NCBI RefSeq assembly: GCF_000244755.1 | Contig: NZ_AHOO02000007.1 | Coordinates: 39,187 to 103,186, forward strand | Length of the DNA: 64,000 nt | Reading direction: 5' to 3' | Source of the DNA: Leptospira licerasiae serovar Varillal str. VAR 010 | GTDB taxonomy: Bacteria; Spirochaetota; Leptospiria; Leptospirales; Leptospiraceae | Part shown: piece after piece, positions 7,335 through 16,061 of the stretch | How the letters are laid out: each line of letters opens with the position of its first letter | Numbering within the stretch: position 1 is the first letter of the stretch | Notes under the pieces: generated by a model | What the model saw: the letters and a program-made list of their open reading frames with translations, nothing else | Databases searched by the model: none | What the model was told of the DNA's origin: nothing | Program-made: the position numbers and the translations under genes

Positions 7335-8035
7335 ATTCATTTTCAAACGATGAAGAATACTTGCAGGTGGGTCCTAATTCCATTGATGATATGCAGACTC
7401 CTCCGAACCTAGCGGTCGTAACTGCAGTATTGCCGAGATTTAAGGCAAACATTCTTACAACGGATGGAGTTGAATTTCAAAACGTAAGATACTTTGGGCC
7501 ATATATTTCAGAAAACTCCGCTCATGGTCGCGCATTCGGTTTCAAGAAAAATCAAATAGTACTCGTTGAATTTATCGGAGGTAGTTTTAGAGCTCCCATA
7601 ATTACGAAGACCTTTCCTTTTGCCGCTCTGGATAAAGATTTGAATAATCTATCAGAGTTTTGGAAGAAGTACTCTTTTATTAATCCAGAAACAGATATAA
7701 TTGATTTTCACGAATCCGGGTACTTTGTAAGGCAAACAACGAACAAAATCCAGATTTACGACAGAGAACAAAATATCATTTCTGAGATTGATTTTATAGA
7801 ACAAAAACTAAAGTGGAAAATGCAAAAAATCGAAATCGAATCGGATGTTTCGATAAAAGGTTCTTTAAGCATTGAGGGAGACAGTCAATTCACTGGAAAA
7901 TTGGATGTTAGTAAGGAGATTACTTCTAATATAGATGTAAAAGCCGGGGGAATCAGTTTGAAAACTCACCCACACCAGTACAATCCAGGTCCCTTGCCGC
8001 CCGTTCCAACTGGACCTCCCGAGCCTTCACCTTAA
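7331..8035 (+). CDS. Baseplate spike, gpV-like
   Basis: 234 residues. An OB-like N-terminal region ('VTAVLPRFKANILTTDGVEF', 'GRAFGFKKNQIVLVEFIGG') is followed by a repetitive beta stretch ('SDVSIKGSLSIEGDSQFTGKLDVSKEI') and the tip signature 'GGISLKTHPHQY' with the H-x-H that coordinates a metal ion at the needle apex in P2 gpV and phi92 gp138. The protein would pierce the outer membrane. The start overlaps the preceding gene, giving a coupled pair. Confidence 0.85.
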   Translation: MNSFSNDEEYLQVGPNSIDDMQTPPNLAVVTAVLPRFKANILTTDGVEFQNVRYFGPYISENSAHGRAFGFKKNQIVLVEFIGGSFRAPIITKTFPFAALDKDLNNLSEFWKKYSFINPETDIIDFHESGYFVRQTTNKIQIYDREQNIISEIDFIEQKLKWKMQKIEIESDVSIKGSLSIEGDSQFTGKLDVSKEITSNIDVKAGGISLKTHPHQYNPGPLPPVPTGPPEPSP

Positions 8036-8041
8036 CCGATA
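8036..8041 (+). promoter_or_regulatory. CCGATA element before the hub gene
   Basis: CCGATA immediately after the spike stop, 28 nt before the GTG at 8070. The gene has no Shine-Dalgarno. Confidence 0.5.
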
Positions 8042-8069
8042 TTCCAATTTCAAATTACTTTTTGAATTA

Positions 8070-9590
8070 GTGACTTTCAATATTACACCGAAGAAGTTTC
8101 TAATTGAGTTAAGACTTCCTGGAAATAATCGCACCATCAATTTTCCAGTAGAGCATATTAAAACAATTCGGTCCCACAGATCTATTTCCGCTGGGTCAGG
8201 TGGAATAACTTTTTTAATACCATACCAAGAAGTATATCCGGTCCGTCTTGATTCGGAGGAAATTTCTCCAATTCGATTTGATAAGATGGATTCTGGAAAT
8301 TTTACGGAACTTTCTTTTCGACAAATCTTTTTACCAAGAACTTTAGTATTCTTATTTATTGATTTAAGCGATAGCGATTCTAAAGAGTCGAATTTTCTTC
8401 AATTAAATGTCGGAAAGGTATCAAGAACTGAAAGAAGCTATTCGGGTGATGGAAAAGCTTTTGTAAACGTAACAATAGAACCTGCTGAATCAATCATTTC
8501 TAAGGCTCAGTATTTTTTAGACTACCAGAGAAAAGAGGGGGAACCTCAAAAGAGAGCAACAGATACTTTTGTTGGAGTCATCCAAAAGTCAGCGAGTTTC
8601 TTTAAAAGTGATTTGAAATCTTTACTCACAAGTATTTGGGATGATTTGATCTATGATTTGTTGACCATACCGAGATTTTCAAATACGGAGTTTGTCACAA
8701 AAAGCGGAAGTGATGACGGATTAACCCTTATTCCTCCGGAAAAAACTTATACTTCTAATTTTGCATACGAAGCGCAGATCATTTCTAGCTTTTCTATAGG
8801 ACATTATATTTCTCTCTGGGACATTCTCCGATCGTATGCAACTCCTCCTTTATATGAACTGTTTTGCGATCCTCTAGAAACAAAAGAAATAGGAGGAAAA
8901 TTTGGAAATGGGATCCTCTCCGGAGACTTAGGGGGAAATCCCGGTTCGAAATATGCAGTCGGAAAAAGATCATTAAAAATCATATTTCGTCCGTTACCGC
9001 TATATATGTTTAATTCGAATGGGGAATGGAGAAATTTATCTGAAGATAATATCGACGCATTTTATGAATTTACACTCGAAGATCTTATAGAATATAAAAT
9101 CGAAGAACTGGAAGAGGACGTGGTTTGTGGAATTCACGTTGCACTCAATGTTTATCAAAATTTTGGAACAGTATTGTCCGAACCCAAATATAACGAAAAG
9201 ATCCGTTCTATCTTTGGAACAAAACTTTTACATGTAAAACTTGCGGGTCTGACATTTAAAGAGGAAAACCTAAGGGTTGAAAATAAAGAGAAATACAAAT
9301 CGGAACTAGCAAAGATTCGGGACAATTTATTTTCTATATTTTGCAATGAAGAACAGTTAAAGATCGGGAAAGGAAGTTTCCGAATGGGATTCTTTCCAAT
9401 CAGGGTTGGTTTGCCTTTCCGAATAGTTTTTTCTGAAAAAAAACGATATCCGGTGCAAAAGGACGATATAGCCGAATACGGATACATTACCGATGCAATT
9501 GACGAGTTTTCTCCGAGCGAAGGGAAGGCTCATTCTACAATTCATTTTAAATGGGCTCCAACTGACTCGAGATCTATTTTTAAAGATTAA
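8070..9590 (+). CDS. Baseplate hub protein, gpD/gp27-like
   Basis: 506 residues from a GTG with no ribosome site. Hub proteins of myoviruses have an N-terminal beta domain, a 'lwdiLrsyatPPLYELFCDP' helix-turn (around residue 260 here) and C-terminal beta barrels; this sequence shows all three in order. It ends with beta strands around 'VGLPFRIVF', 'YGYITDAIDEF' and 'HSTIHFKW', as do many hubs. Its place directly after the spike agrees with the hub-spike pair of contractile tails. Family assigned from pattern, not from a strong motif. Confidence 0.65.
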   Translation: MTFNITPKKFLIELRLPGNNRTINFPVEHIKTIRSHRSISAGSGGITFLIPYQEVYPVRLDSEEISPIRFDKMDSGNFTELSFRQIFLPRTLVFLFIDLSDSDSKESNFLQLNVGKVSRTERSYSGDGKAFVNVTIEPAESIISKAQYFLDYQRKEGEPQKRATDTFVGVIQKSASFFKSDLKSLLTSIWDDLIYDLLTIPRFSNTEFVTKSGSDDGLTLIPPEKTYTSNFAYEAQIISSFSIGHYISLWDILRSYATPPLYELFCDPLETKEIGGKFGNGILSGDLGGNPGSKYAVGKRSLKIIFRPLPLYMFNSNGEWRNLSEDNIDAFYEFTLEDLIEYKIEELEEDVVCGIHVALNVYQNFGTVLSEPKYNEKIRSIFGTKLLHVKLAGLTFKEENLRVENKEKYKSELAKIRDNLFSIFCNEEQLKIGKGSFRMGFFPIRVGLPFRIVFSEKKRYPVQKDDIAEYGYITDAIDEFSPSEGKAHSTIHFKWAPTDSRSIFKD

Positions 9591-9638
9591 AAGATCAAGA
9601 AACTAAGCTCATACCTTTTCTTCAAAGGGACCAAAGAA

Positions 9639-9644
9639 CCGATA
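9639..9644 (+). promoter_or_regulatory. CCGATA element before the polyvalent-protein gene
   Basis: CCGATA, 26 nt before the GTG at 9671, in the 80-nt gap after the hub gene. Confidence 0.5.
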
Positions 9645-9670
9645 ATGAGCTGTCTATTTAGAATAGAAAT

Positions 9671-12600
9671 GTGGTTACAGCGAGAGAGATCGTTAAATCC
9701 TATTTTCTAATTTCGAAAGGAAGAAAAGAACCAATAGCCAAAGAATCCATTCGTTCTGATGGAAGTGTTTGGAGAAAAGTAAAAGATATTAAAGGCGGAA
9801 AAAACAATTGGAAACAAATAAAACCACCCTCAAAAAAACAAGACTTAGATAAATTCAAAGAGGATAATAGGAAGGAACGAAAGAGTGTAACATCCTTACA
9901 AGATTCAAAGAATTCTGTTCAACAACCGAATGCCACAACGCCAGATAAAACGGGCGAGCCTTTCCGCCTGCAATCAGAGTCTTTAGCTCCGAAAAAAGGG
10001 GTTCAAAATGAACCAAACCTATTCGGGATCACACCTCAAAATGAATCTAAGTTCATAAAACAAAACTACTTACCCATATATACTCCGGAGGAAATCAGAA
10101 CAATTCCGGATCTGGTCACATCAGTAAAGGACGCTCTCTTAAAAGAAGGACTTACAGCAAGGGCAAAGGAATTCGTAGATCTTGCCTATCATGGAAACAA
10201 TAGAATGCAAGATATTCTAAATCTTGCTTATCGTTACGTTCGAATCTCTTCTGACTCCGTAAATAAAATAAGAAAAATGATCCTAGCAGGATCAGATCAA
10301 TCTGGGAAAGAAAAGAATCTATTAGGATCAAATGCGCTTTCCGAGGCAATGCTTGGAAATCAGAATGCGGCGGGTCCAAGGGGAGATACAAAAGAAAAAA
10401 TAAGAAATGCAGTCCAAGGTTCAAAGAAAGTCCTTCTTACAGGAAATAGCTTATCCGAAGTGGTTAGAGAAATTTTAGGGAGTCCACTTTCAGTAAGCGA
10501 CCGTGAGTATGTCCAAAAACTCTATGATTCTATAGAAAAGCACTTAATCCCAGTATTATCCGAAAGAAAAATCAATGAGACTCTTTCTTCTCTTAGCGTA
10601 AAAGATTCGGATATAGTACTAAAACTAATACGGAATTATATTACTGAGAACCTTCTTAAATACAATGAGAAAGAAAAAGCGAATCCAAAAGAAGAGAACC
10701 TTTCCGAGATAAAAAGATCCGTCCTTGCAACTAAGTTTCGAAACCTAGCCGATAGCATGGAAAAAACAATACAAGCAAAAGAAAATCCTGCGATCGCAAA
10801 TATGAATGCTACAAGAAGGAGAGCGGGAATCGCAGCGAGCATGTATGAGGATGCCAAAAGACTCAAAAAAACACAAACGGCACTTCTTGGAATGGCTTCA
10901 GCATTAGAATTAAATCAATTACCTTCATATTTAGAAACAGTTAAATCAAAGAAAGATATAGATTCTATATTAGATTATTACCGTTATATTCAAAGTCAGA
11001 AAACAAGAGGTGTAGAAAAAGGTAATTCAAAACTTAATGTAAGCTTTTCGAAATTGCGCCATTACGATGTTTATCAAAGGGATGGAGAGCCGAAAGTGCG
11101 CTCGAATGGAAGCGTTTATAATGTTTCTCTGGAATGGGCAAAAGATAATAAAATCGTTTCACCAGAAATATTTAAGCAAGCTAAAAAATTCATAATAAAA
11201 GACGGAGAAGACCCAAATACATATATTGAGACAAACTCAGCACAAGAAGCGGAAAGAATAAAGAAGATACTTGAAACTACAAAGCTAATCGACGGTTGCC
11301 TATATGTAAGACCAGCAACACCTAAAACTAAAAACCGAGTTACTATCGACGGAAAAGAATACGAAGTGTTTTTCAAAGGGAAGACGTATATGGTCTATAG
11401 TGAAACTGCACTAAGTCTTCTTCGACTTGGATTTAATTCGGTAGGAGAAGTTGAGAAAGCAGGACAATTCCTAACAGATATAATTAATCAGGGAGGAATT
11501 AATCCAGAGAGCGAGAAGAAAGCCAAGATTAAGAATCTCGAAAGAGAATTGATTGGACGAAAAATATCTGGCTTCTTTCCAACTCCAAAATCTTTAGGTG
11601 AACATCTTCTAGAGCAGGCAGACATAGAGCCTGGAATGTCGGTATTAGAGCCCTCCGCCGGGAAAGGAGACTTGGCCGATCAGATCCAAGAGAAGACAGG
11701 AATAGAGCCGGATACTATTGAAATGAATTCCAGTTTAAGGGAAATTCTCAGTGAGAAAAACCATACGCTCGTTGGATGGGATTTCTTGGAATATAACGAT
11801 AAAACCTATGATCGAATAATTATGAACCCTCCTTTTGAAAACGGCCAGGACATTGAACATGTAAGACACGCTTATGATCTTTTAAATCCCGGAGGAAGAC
11901 TCGTTGCTATAGTTTCGGAAGGACCTTTCTATAGATCTGATTCGAAAGCGAGATCCTTTAGAGATTGGATTTCTGAAAACGGAGGATTTTCTGAACAATT
12001 ACCAGAGAATTCATTTTCTGGTAAGGACTCATTTCGCCAAACTTCTGTCCGAACAAGGCTTGTAGTTTTGGATAAACCCTTAAACCCGAATTCGTTATCT
12101 GAGGCAATGATAGGAAACAAAAATGCAGAAGGGAACCACAAAGTTGAGAATGCAAATCCTGAAAATGAAACTATAGCGGAGAAACCAAGAAGTCCAATTT
12201 CCGAAGGAGTCCAGGCTGCAAAAGAAGAATTAGAAAAACAAAAAATAAATGAAACCAATCTTTTGAAATCGGCGTTGCCGTTTGGAACTAAGGTAACTTT
12301 TAACGAAGAAAACCAAGAAAGTATAATTTTAAATTCAAAACTTATAAATGGTGAGCTTTATTATGAATTAACAAATGGGCAAACGGTATCTTCAGGCTTA
12401 GTCAAAATTCCTCCGATTGTAGATCCAAAGGAAATCGATGATAAAATCAGTTCAGCTACTCCAGAAAACCGTTCGCAAATAACAAAGACCATTTTTGGAA
12501 CAACCAAAACGGAAGAGGAGGCAACCAAGGAAATAGAAAGTGAAAAAATAGTGTTCATGCCTGGTTCTGATATTCAATCCGTTCTAATTGCCCGAGGACT

Positions 12601-13855
12601 TGAGGAAAGAGTTATTCAGGATTATTCGAAAGCACCTGTAGACAAAATCATATTATTCAATGAGAAAACTATCTTAGAAAGAGAAAGACCACCATATATT
12701 CCAAAAGTAAACACCGCGGATTTTAATTATTTCAAATATTCCTTTCCAAAGATCAAAGTAGGGGATGATAAGTTCTTGGTTCTCTTAGCATCTTCAAAGC
12801 CAAATTTCCAGAATGGAAGCTATTCAGGAAACTCAGATCCGGAGTACGTTTTAATGAATGGAGACTCGCTTGTAGCGACAGAAAATTACTACCGAACTCT
12901 ATTAAAAGCACAACTAAAGAAGAAATATGATAATGCAGGAATAAAAAAGAGGGTCGTATTAAAAGAGCTTTCTTCCAATAAGATGACTTCGGAACAGTAT
13001 AGGATGATTTCTTACCAAATATTCGGAGAAAATTCTTCGAGGTATGATACAGAGAGAAACAAGAAAATCTGGGATAACTATCGTGAACTTCGTGAGACAT
13101 TAGGATACAAAACGATCGATGTAAAAAGAAGAACAGCAGACCGAATAGATCAATCAACGTATTATAAAGGTCGTGAGACTTCGTACGGTGACTCTGGATT
13201 AGTAAAAGATTTATTCGAAGATTTTGGAGTATTAGTCAAAAGGCAAAACGGAGATGATATTACTCCAATAGAAATCAATCAAGTCAGGGAAGCTATTTCA
13301 GACGTTTTTTCAATATTCGGGAACCGTTCCGAGATGGCCCGAAAGTTTGGTTTAAAGTTTTCACATTCAGGGCAAGTATTAATGCACGCTATGAATGCTC
13401 ATGGTTTATTTTTCCCTGCTTTTAAAGCGATTGGTGTCTCTTTCAAAGGTGGTAAAGATCATGGAGCTTTAACGTTATCCCATGAATTCGCTCACTTAAT
13501 GGATTACTATGTTGGAAAACAAAAAAGTCAATATTTTGCCTCGGAGAAACTTGGGAGTATAGAGAATCAAATTGCTTCTATTTTCCGGAAAGGAATGCGA
13601 GCTAGAAAGACTTCCGAATATTATTCTCGCACTTGTGAGTGTTTCGCTAGGGCATTTGAAATGTATTATTACGAAAATAAGTACAAAGATGAGGAATTTG
13701 ACGAAAAAGAAAATCCTAGCTGGGAATATTACCGAGCGAACGTTCGTCCTCTCGTTGAACAGTTCTTCGATGTGAATAACGATTATTTAAAATCTGAAAT
13801 CTTTGATATAGTGTTTAGCCGGAAAAGGGAAAGAAAAATTAAAAACGTTGCTTAA
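9671..13855 (+). CDS. Large polyvalent phage protein (DNA methyltransferase plus zincin-like domain)
   Basis: 1,394 residues from a GTG. The first 600 residues are helical and charged, with a 'GRKEPIAKESIRSDGSVWRKV' start. A complete Class-I methyltransferase follows: 'VLEPSAGKGDLA' (motif I, about 658-670) and 'NPPF' (719-722), an N6-adenine type catalytic site. At the C-terminus is 'HEFAHLMDYY' (H1271-E-x-x-H1275), the zinc site of a metallopeptidase, with upstream 'LFFPAFKAIG'. The segment N-[AS]-LSEAM-[LI]-GN-[QK]-NA occurs twice (about 221-235 and 807-821). Such polyvalent proteins travel in the virion or are injected, protecting phage DNA or acting on host proteins early in infection. 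It sits in the structural gene run and has its own CCGATA element. Confidence 0.75.
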   Translation: MVTAREIVKSYFLISKGRKEPIAKESIRSDGSVWRKVKDIKGGKNNWKQIKPPSKKQDLDKFKEDNRKERKSVTSLQDSKNSVQQPNATTPDKTGEPFRLQSESLAPKKGVQNEPNLFGITPQNESKFIKQNYLPIYTPEEIRTIPDLVTSVKDALLKEGLTARAKEFVDLAYHGNNRMQDILNLAYRYVRISSDSVNKIRKMILAGSDQSGKEKNLLGSNALSEAMLGNQNAAGPRGDTKEKIRNAVQGSKKVLLTGNSLSEVVREILGSPLSVSDREYVQKLYDSIEKHLIPVLSERKINETLSSLSVKDSDIVLKLIRNYITENLLKYNEKEKANPKEENLSEIKRSVLATKFRNLADSMEKTIQAKENPAIANMNATRRRAGIAASMYEDAKRLKKTQTALLGMASALELNQLPSYLETVKSKKDIDSILDYYRYIQSQKTRGVEKGNSKLNVSFSKLRHYDVYQRDGEPKVRSNGSVYNVSLEWAKDNKIVSPEIFKQAKKFIIKDGEDPNTYIETNSAQEAERIKKILETTKLIDGCLYVRPATPKTKNRVTIDGKEYEVFFKGKTYMVYSETALSLLRLGFNSVGEVEKAGQFLTDIINQGGINPESEKKAKIKNLERELIGRKISGFFPTPKSLGEHLLEQADIEPGMSVLEPSAGKGDLADQIQEKTGIEPDTIEMNSSLREILSEKNHTLVGWDFLEYNDKTYDRIIMNPPFENGQDIEHVRHAYDLLNPGGRLVAIVSEGPFYRSDSKARSFRDWISENGGFSEQLPENSFSGKDSFRQTSVRTRLVVLDKPLNPNSLSEAMIGNKNAEGNHKVENANPENETIAEKPRSPISEGVQAAKEELEKQKINETNLLKSALPFGTKVTFNEENQESIILNSKLINGELYYELTNGQTVSSGLVKIPPIVDPKEIDDKISSATPENRSQITKTIFGTTKTEEEATKEIESEKIVFMPGSDIQSVLIARGLEERVIQDYSKAPVDKIILFNEKTILERERPPYIPKVNTADFNYFKYSFPKIKVGDDKFLVLLASSKPNFQNGSYSGNSDPEYVLMNGDSLVATENYYRTLLKAQLKKKYDNAGIKKRVVLKELSSNKMTSEQYRMISYQIFGENSSRYDTERNKKIWDNYRELRETLGYKTIDVKRRTADRIDQSTYYKGRETSYGDSGLVKDLFEDFGVLVKRQNGDDITPIEINQVREAISDVFSIFGNRSEMARKFGLKFSHSGQVLMHAMNAHGLFFPAFKAIGVSFKGGKDHGALTLSHEFAHLMDYYVGKQKSQYFASEKLGSIENQIASIFRKGMRARKTSEYYSRTCECFARAFEMYYYENKYKDEEFDEKENPSWEYYRANVRPLVEQFFDVNNDYLKSEIFDIVFSRKRERKIKNVA

Positions 13856-13864
13856 GAAGACTCC

Positions 13865-13870
13865 CCGATT
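13865..13870 (+). promoter_or_regulatory. CCGATT element before the 129-aa gene
   Basis: CCGATT with a 43-nt gap to the ATG at 13914. It is a weaker member of the set because of the longer spacing. Confidence 0.35.
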
Positions 13871-13913
13871 CTAAATTTTCCTTATAATTCAATAAATCTA
13901 AATGTAAGTAACT

Positions 13914-14303
13914 ATGCCTTCTTTTCTTGGTCCATTTACTGACGATGAGATAATCTCGGAATTAGATGTGAAAAATGTTCAATTTATAGAAACTGAAATT
14001 GATTTTTCTACACCTAGCGGAGCCTATAATTTAGGGGAAGTCTTAGCTATTGGTGCAAACATTTTATATGTTTTCTTGCAGGTAAAATCTGTATTTGACG
14101 GTTTACCTAGCGTAACTATAGGGGATACGACAAATTCCACAAAATACATGGATGAAAATTCCTCAGATCTTTTTGAGGAAGGGAATTATATTGGACTAGT
14201 GTTAGACAAGTTCCAATTGATTTCCCAATGTCGAATATATTGGAACCCTGGTGATTCAACTAAAGGAAATCTAAGAGTCTGTGCTCTAATCACAGAACCC
14301 TAA
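13914..14303 (+). CDS. Small beta-rich virion protein (head fibre or decoration-like)
   Basis: 129 residues. The stretch 'VKSVFDGLPSVTIGDTTNSTKYMDE' followed by 'FEEGNYIGL' is a recurrent beta-sandwich module in tail-fibre and head-fibre proteins. It lies between the polyvalent protein and the head protease, where decoration or head-fibre genes are common. No ribosome site. Could equally be a small tail-fibre accessory. Confidence 0.5.
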   Translation: MPSFLGPFTDDEIISELDVKNVQFIETEIDFSTPSGAYNLGEVLAIGANILYVFLQVKSVFDGLPSVTIGDTTNSTKYMDENSSDLFEEGNYIGLVLDKFQLISQCRIYWNPGDSTKGNLRVCALITEP

Positions 14304-14356
14304 ACAAAATTCTAAAATAATCCAGAACGATTTAGCTTTTCATCATACAACGAGGG

Positions 14357-15265
14357 ATGAGTGAAAAGCTTTTCCTTCATCCATTTCATATTCTAAAAGC
14401 GACTCCGGAAGAACGGACCGGAGCGATCCGAATTCTAATTCGTGCTTCATCCGAGAAAGAGGATCGTCAAGGCGAGATTATTCTTAAATCAGCCTATGAC
14501 GACCCAAGTATGCGCGCTCAGTTCAAAGCGCAAGGGTATCTAGATTATAATCATTTAACGGATCTTATAGACAAGGAGATTCGAGAGAAAAAACCAAACG
14601 CCGTCGAACTTGTTGAACTCCAAAAAGCAAAATCAGCGGCTATCATCGGATCCCCGGAAGAAATCGGGACTAAGAGTGATTTTCCTTCCTCACTTGGAAT
14701 CAAGGAAGAAGGGTTATACATAGTCGGGCGCTTGTTTCCTGGAAACTCCTTTGTAGAAGAAATTCGAAAAGGGTTACAAGCGGGCTTTAACGGATGGGGA
14801 GCTTCCGTATCCGGTTTCGCTAGCCCAAACGACGTTGATAAAAACCGGATCAAGCGAATTCAACTTCGAAAGTGTGCAATCGCTCCTTTACAAGAAGTTA
14901 TAAACCCTGACACATCTGTGCAACTGCTAAAAGGGGCAGTGATGCTACGGGATTTGCATAAATCCGTATTAGAAAACTCGAATTTAGAATATGAAAACGA
15001 ACGAGAGAAGGAGGTAGAAGATTCCAGAATTTCTGAGTTAGAAAGAAAAATCGTAGGGTTATCAAGACTAATCTACTCGGTACCTTCGATACAAGACCAA
15101 ACCCTAAACCAAATATTAACCGATGTCGAAAGTTTAACTGAGACTGGAAGTATGGATCTTCGTACTTCCGCAATAAGAAATTATCTTAGAGATACATACG
15201 GCTTTGATAACAGCGATCTAGAAAGCCTTTCGGACGCGATCTTCCTAAACCTTAACGGAGGATAA
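14357..15265 (+). CDS. Prohead protease (S78/XkdF-like)
   Basis: 302 residues. The catalytic pattern of HK97-type head proteases is visible: 'YLDYNHLTD' with H66 and 'GWGASVSGF' with the serine at S150 or S152, separated by about 85 residues. The N-terminus 'RILIRASSEKEDRQGEIIL' is the usual beginning of the protease domain. The remaining 120 residues are charged and helical and could be an internal scaffold-like tail. It would cleave the capsid and scaffold during assembly. Next genes are a scaffold-like and the capsid gene, the expected order. Confidence 0.8.
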   Translation: MSEKLFLHPFHILKATPEERTGAIRILIRASSEKEDRQGEIILKSAYDDPSMRAQFKAQGYLDYNHLTDLIDKEIREKKPNAVELVELQKAKSAAIIGSPEEIGTKSDFPSSLGIKEEGLYIVGRLFPGNSFVEEIRKGLQAGFNGWGASVSGFASPNDVDKNRIKRIQLRKCAIAPLQEVINPDTSVQLLKGAVMLRDLHKSVLENSNLEYENEREKEVEDSRISELERKIVGLSRLIYSVPSIQDQTLNQILTDVESLTETGSMDLRTSAIRNYLRDTYGFDNSDLESLSDAIFLNLNGG

Positions 15266-15266
15266 T

Positions 15267-16061
15267 GTGTTCAAGGACGCGATAGAAAGACTGAAAAGCA
15301 GAAATTCAAAACGAATTTCAGATAAAAATAAAACCATTTCCAAAAGCGAACCCCAAGGTGGTTCTCCCGATTTACCTGCGTTGGCAGGTGAGGTAACGGA
15401 GTTATTGGATTCCGGAACTGTTTCTCCGGAGACAGAAAAAGTAAAAGATTGGGCTGTCTCAAAAGGAATCTCCGAAGTCGATGCTCAGGATTTTGCAGAA
15501 GAGGTCATCAGTGCCTATTTTGAAACTCCTTCCGAAGATCAAAAGTCCGATACGAGTGTTACTAAATCCGAATTAGGAACGGAAGACGAAGATAAAGATA
15601 AGGAGAAGAAGGAAAAGAAAAATCCAGAAGAGGAAGACGAAGAAAAAGAGAAAGAAATTGAAAAAGCAGGATTTCAATTTCTGCAAAAAATCGAAAACCT
15701 CGTTCTCGCATTAAAGTCCGACATTTCTGTTCTTGCAGAAAGTCTAGAATTTGTGATGGACCAGGTTGATAAACAATCCAGTCTTTCTCGCGAGATTCAA
15801 AGATTAAAAAGCCAACTAGGCGACATCGCAAATAAGCCTGCTAGTTCAAAAACTCCAGTAACACAAGCAAATCCGATCCAAGTTGCAAAGACTGAAGGTT
15901 TAATTCCGTTCAACGAACGAGAAAAATACGGGAAATTAATCCTTAAAGGAATCGAAGCTGGAACTTGCCAAATTGAGGACATTAACTTTTTCGAAACTAC
16001 GGGTCGTCTTTCCGAAAGGGCCTTAGCTTTTGCTAATGAAGCAAACGGGGTGCAAAAGTAA
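15267..16061 (+). CDS. Head scaffold-like protein
   Basis: 264 residues from a GTG with a good GGAGG ribosome site. The middle of the protein is extremely charged (a run of D/E/K around 104-134), then there is a coiled-coil stretch (135-190) and a conserved C-terminal tail that may bind capsid ('LIPFNEREKYGKLILKGIEAG'). It sits between the protease and the capsid, overlapping the capsid start by 1 nt. A scaffold is the usual gene at this place; there is no diagnostic sequence motif. Confidence 0.6.
   Translation: MFKDAIERLKSRNSKRISDKNKTISKSEPQGGSPDLPALAGEVTELLDSGTVSPETEKVKDWAVSKGISEVDAQDFAEEVISAYFETPSEDQKSDTSVTKSELGTEDEDKDKEKKEKKNPEEEDEEKEKEIEKAGFQFLQKIENLVLALKSDISVLAESLEFVMDQVDKQSSLSREIQRLKSQLGDIANKPASSKTPVTQANPIQVAKTEGLIPFNEREKYGKLILKGIEAGTCQIEDINFFETTGRLSERALAFANEANGVQK

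Noticed and set aside
10152..13775. Several 65-134-residue frames within the polyvalent-protein gene
   Set aside because: All lie antisense or in another frame of a continuous, motif-bearing coding region.
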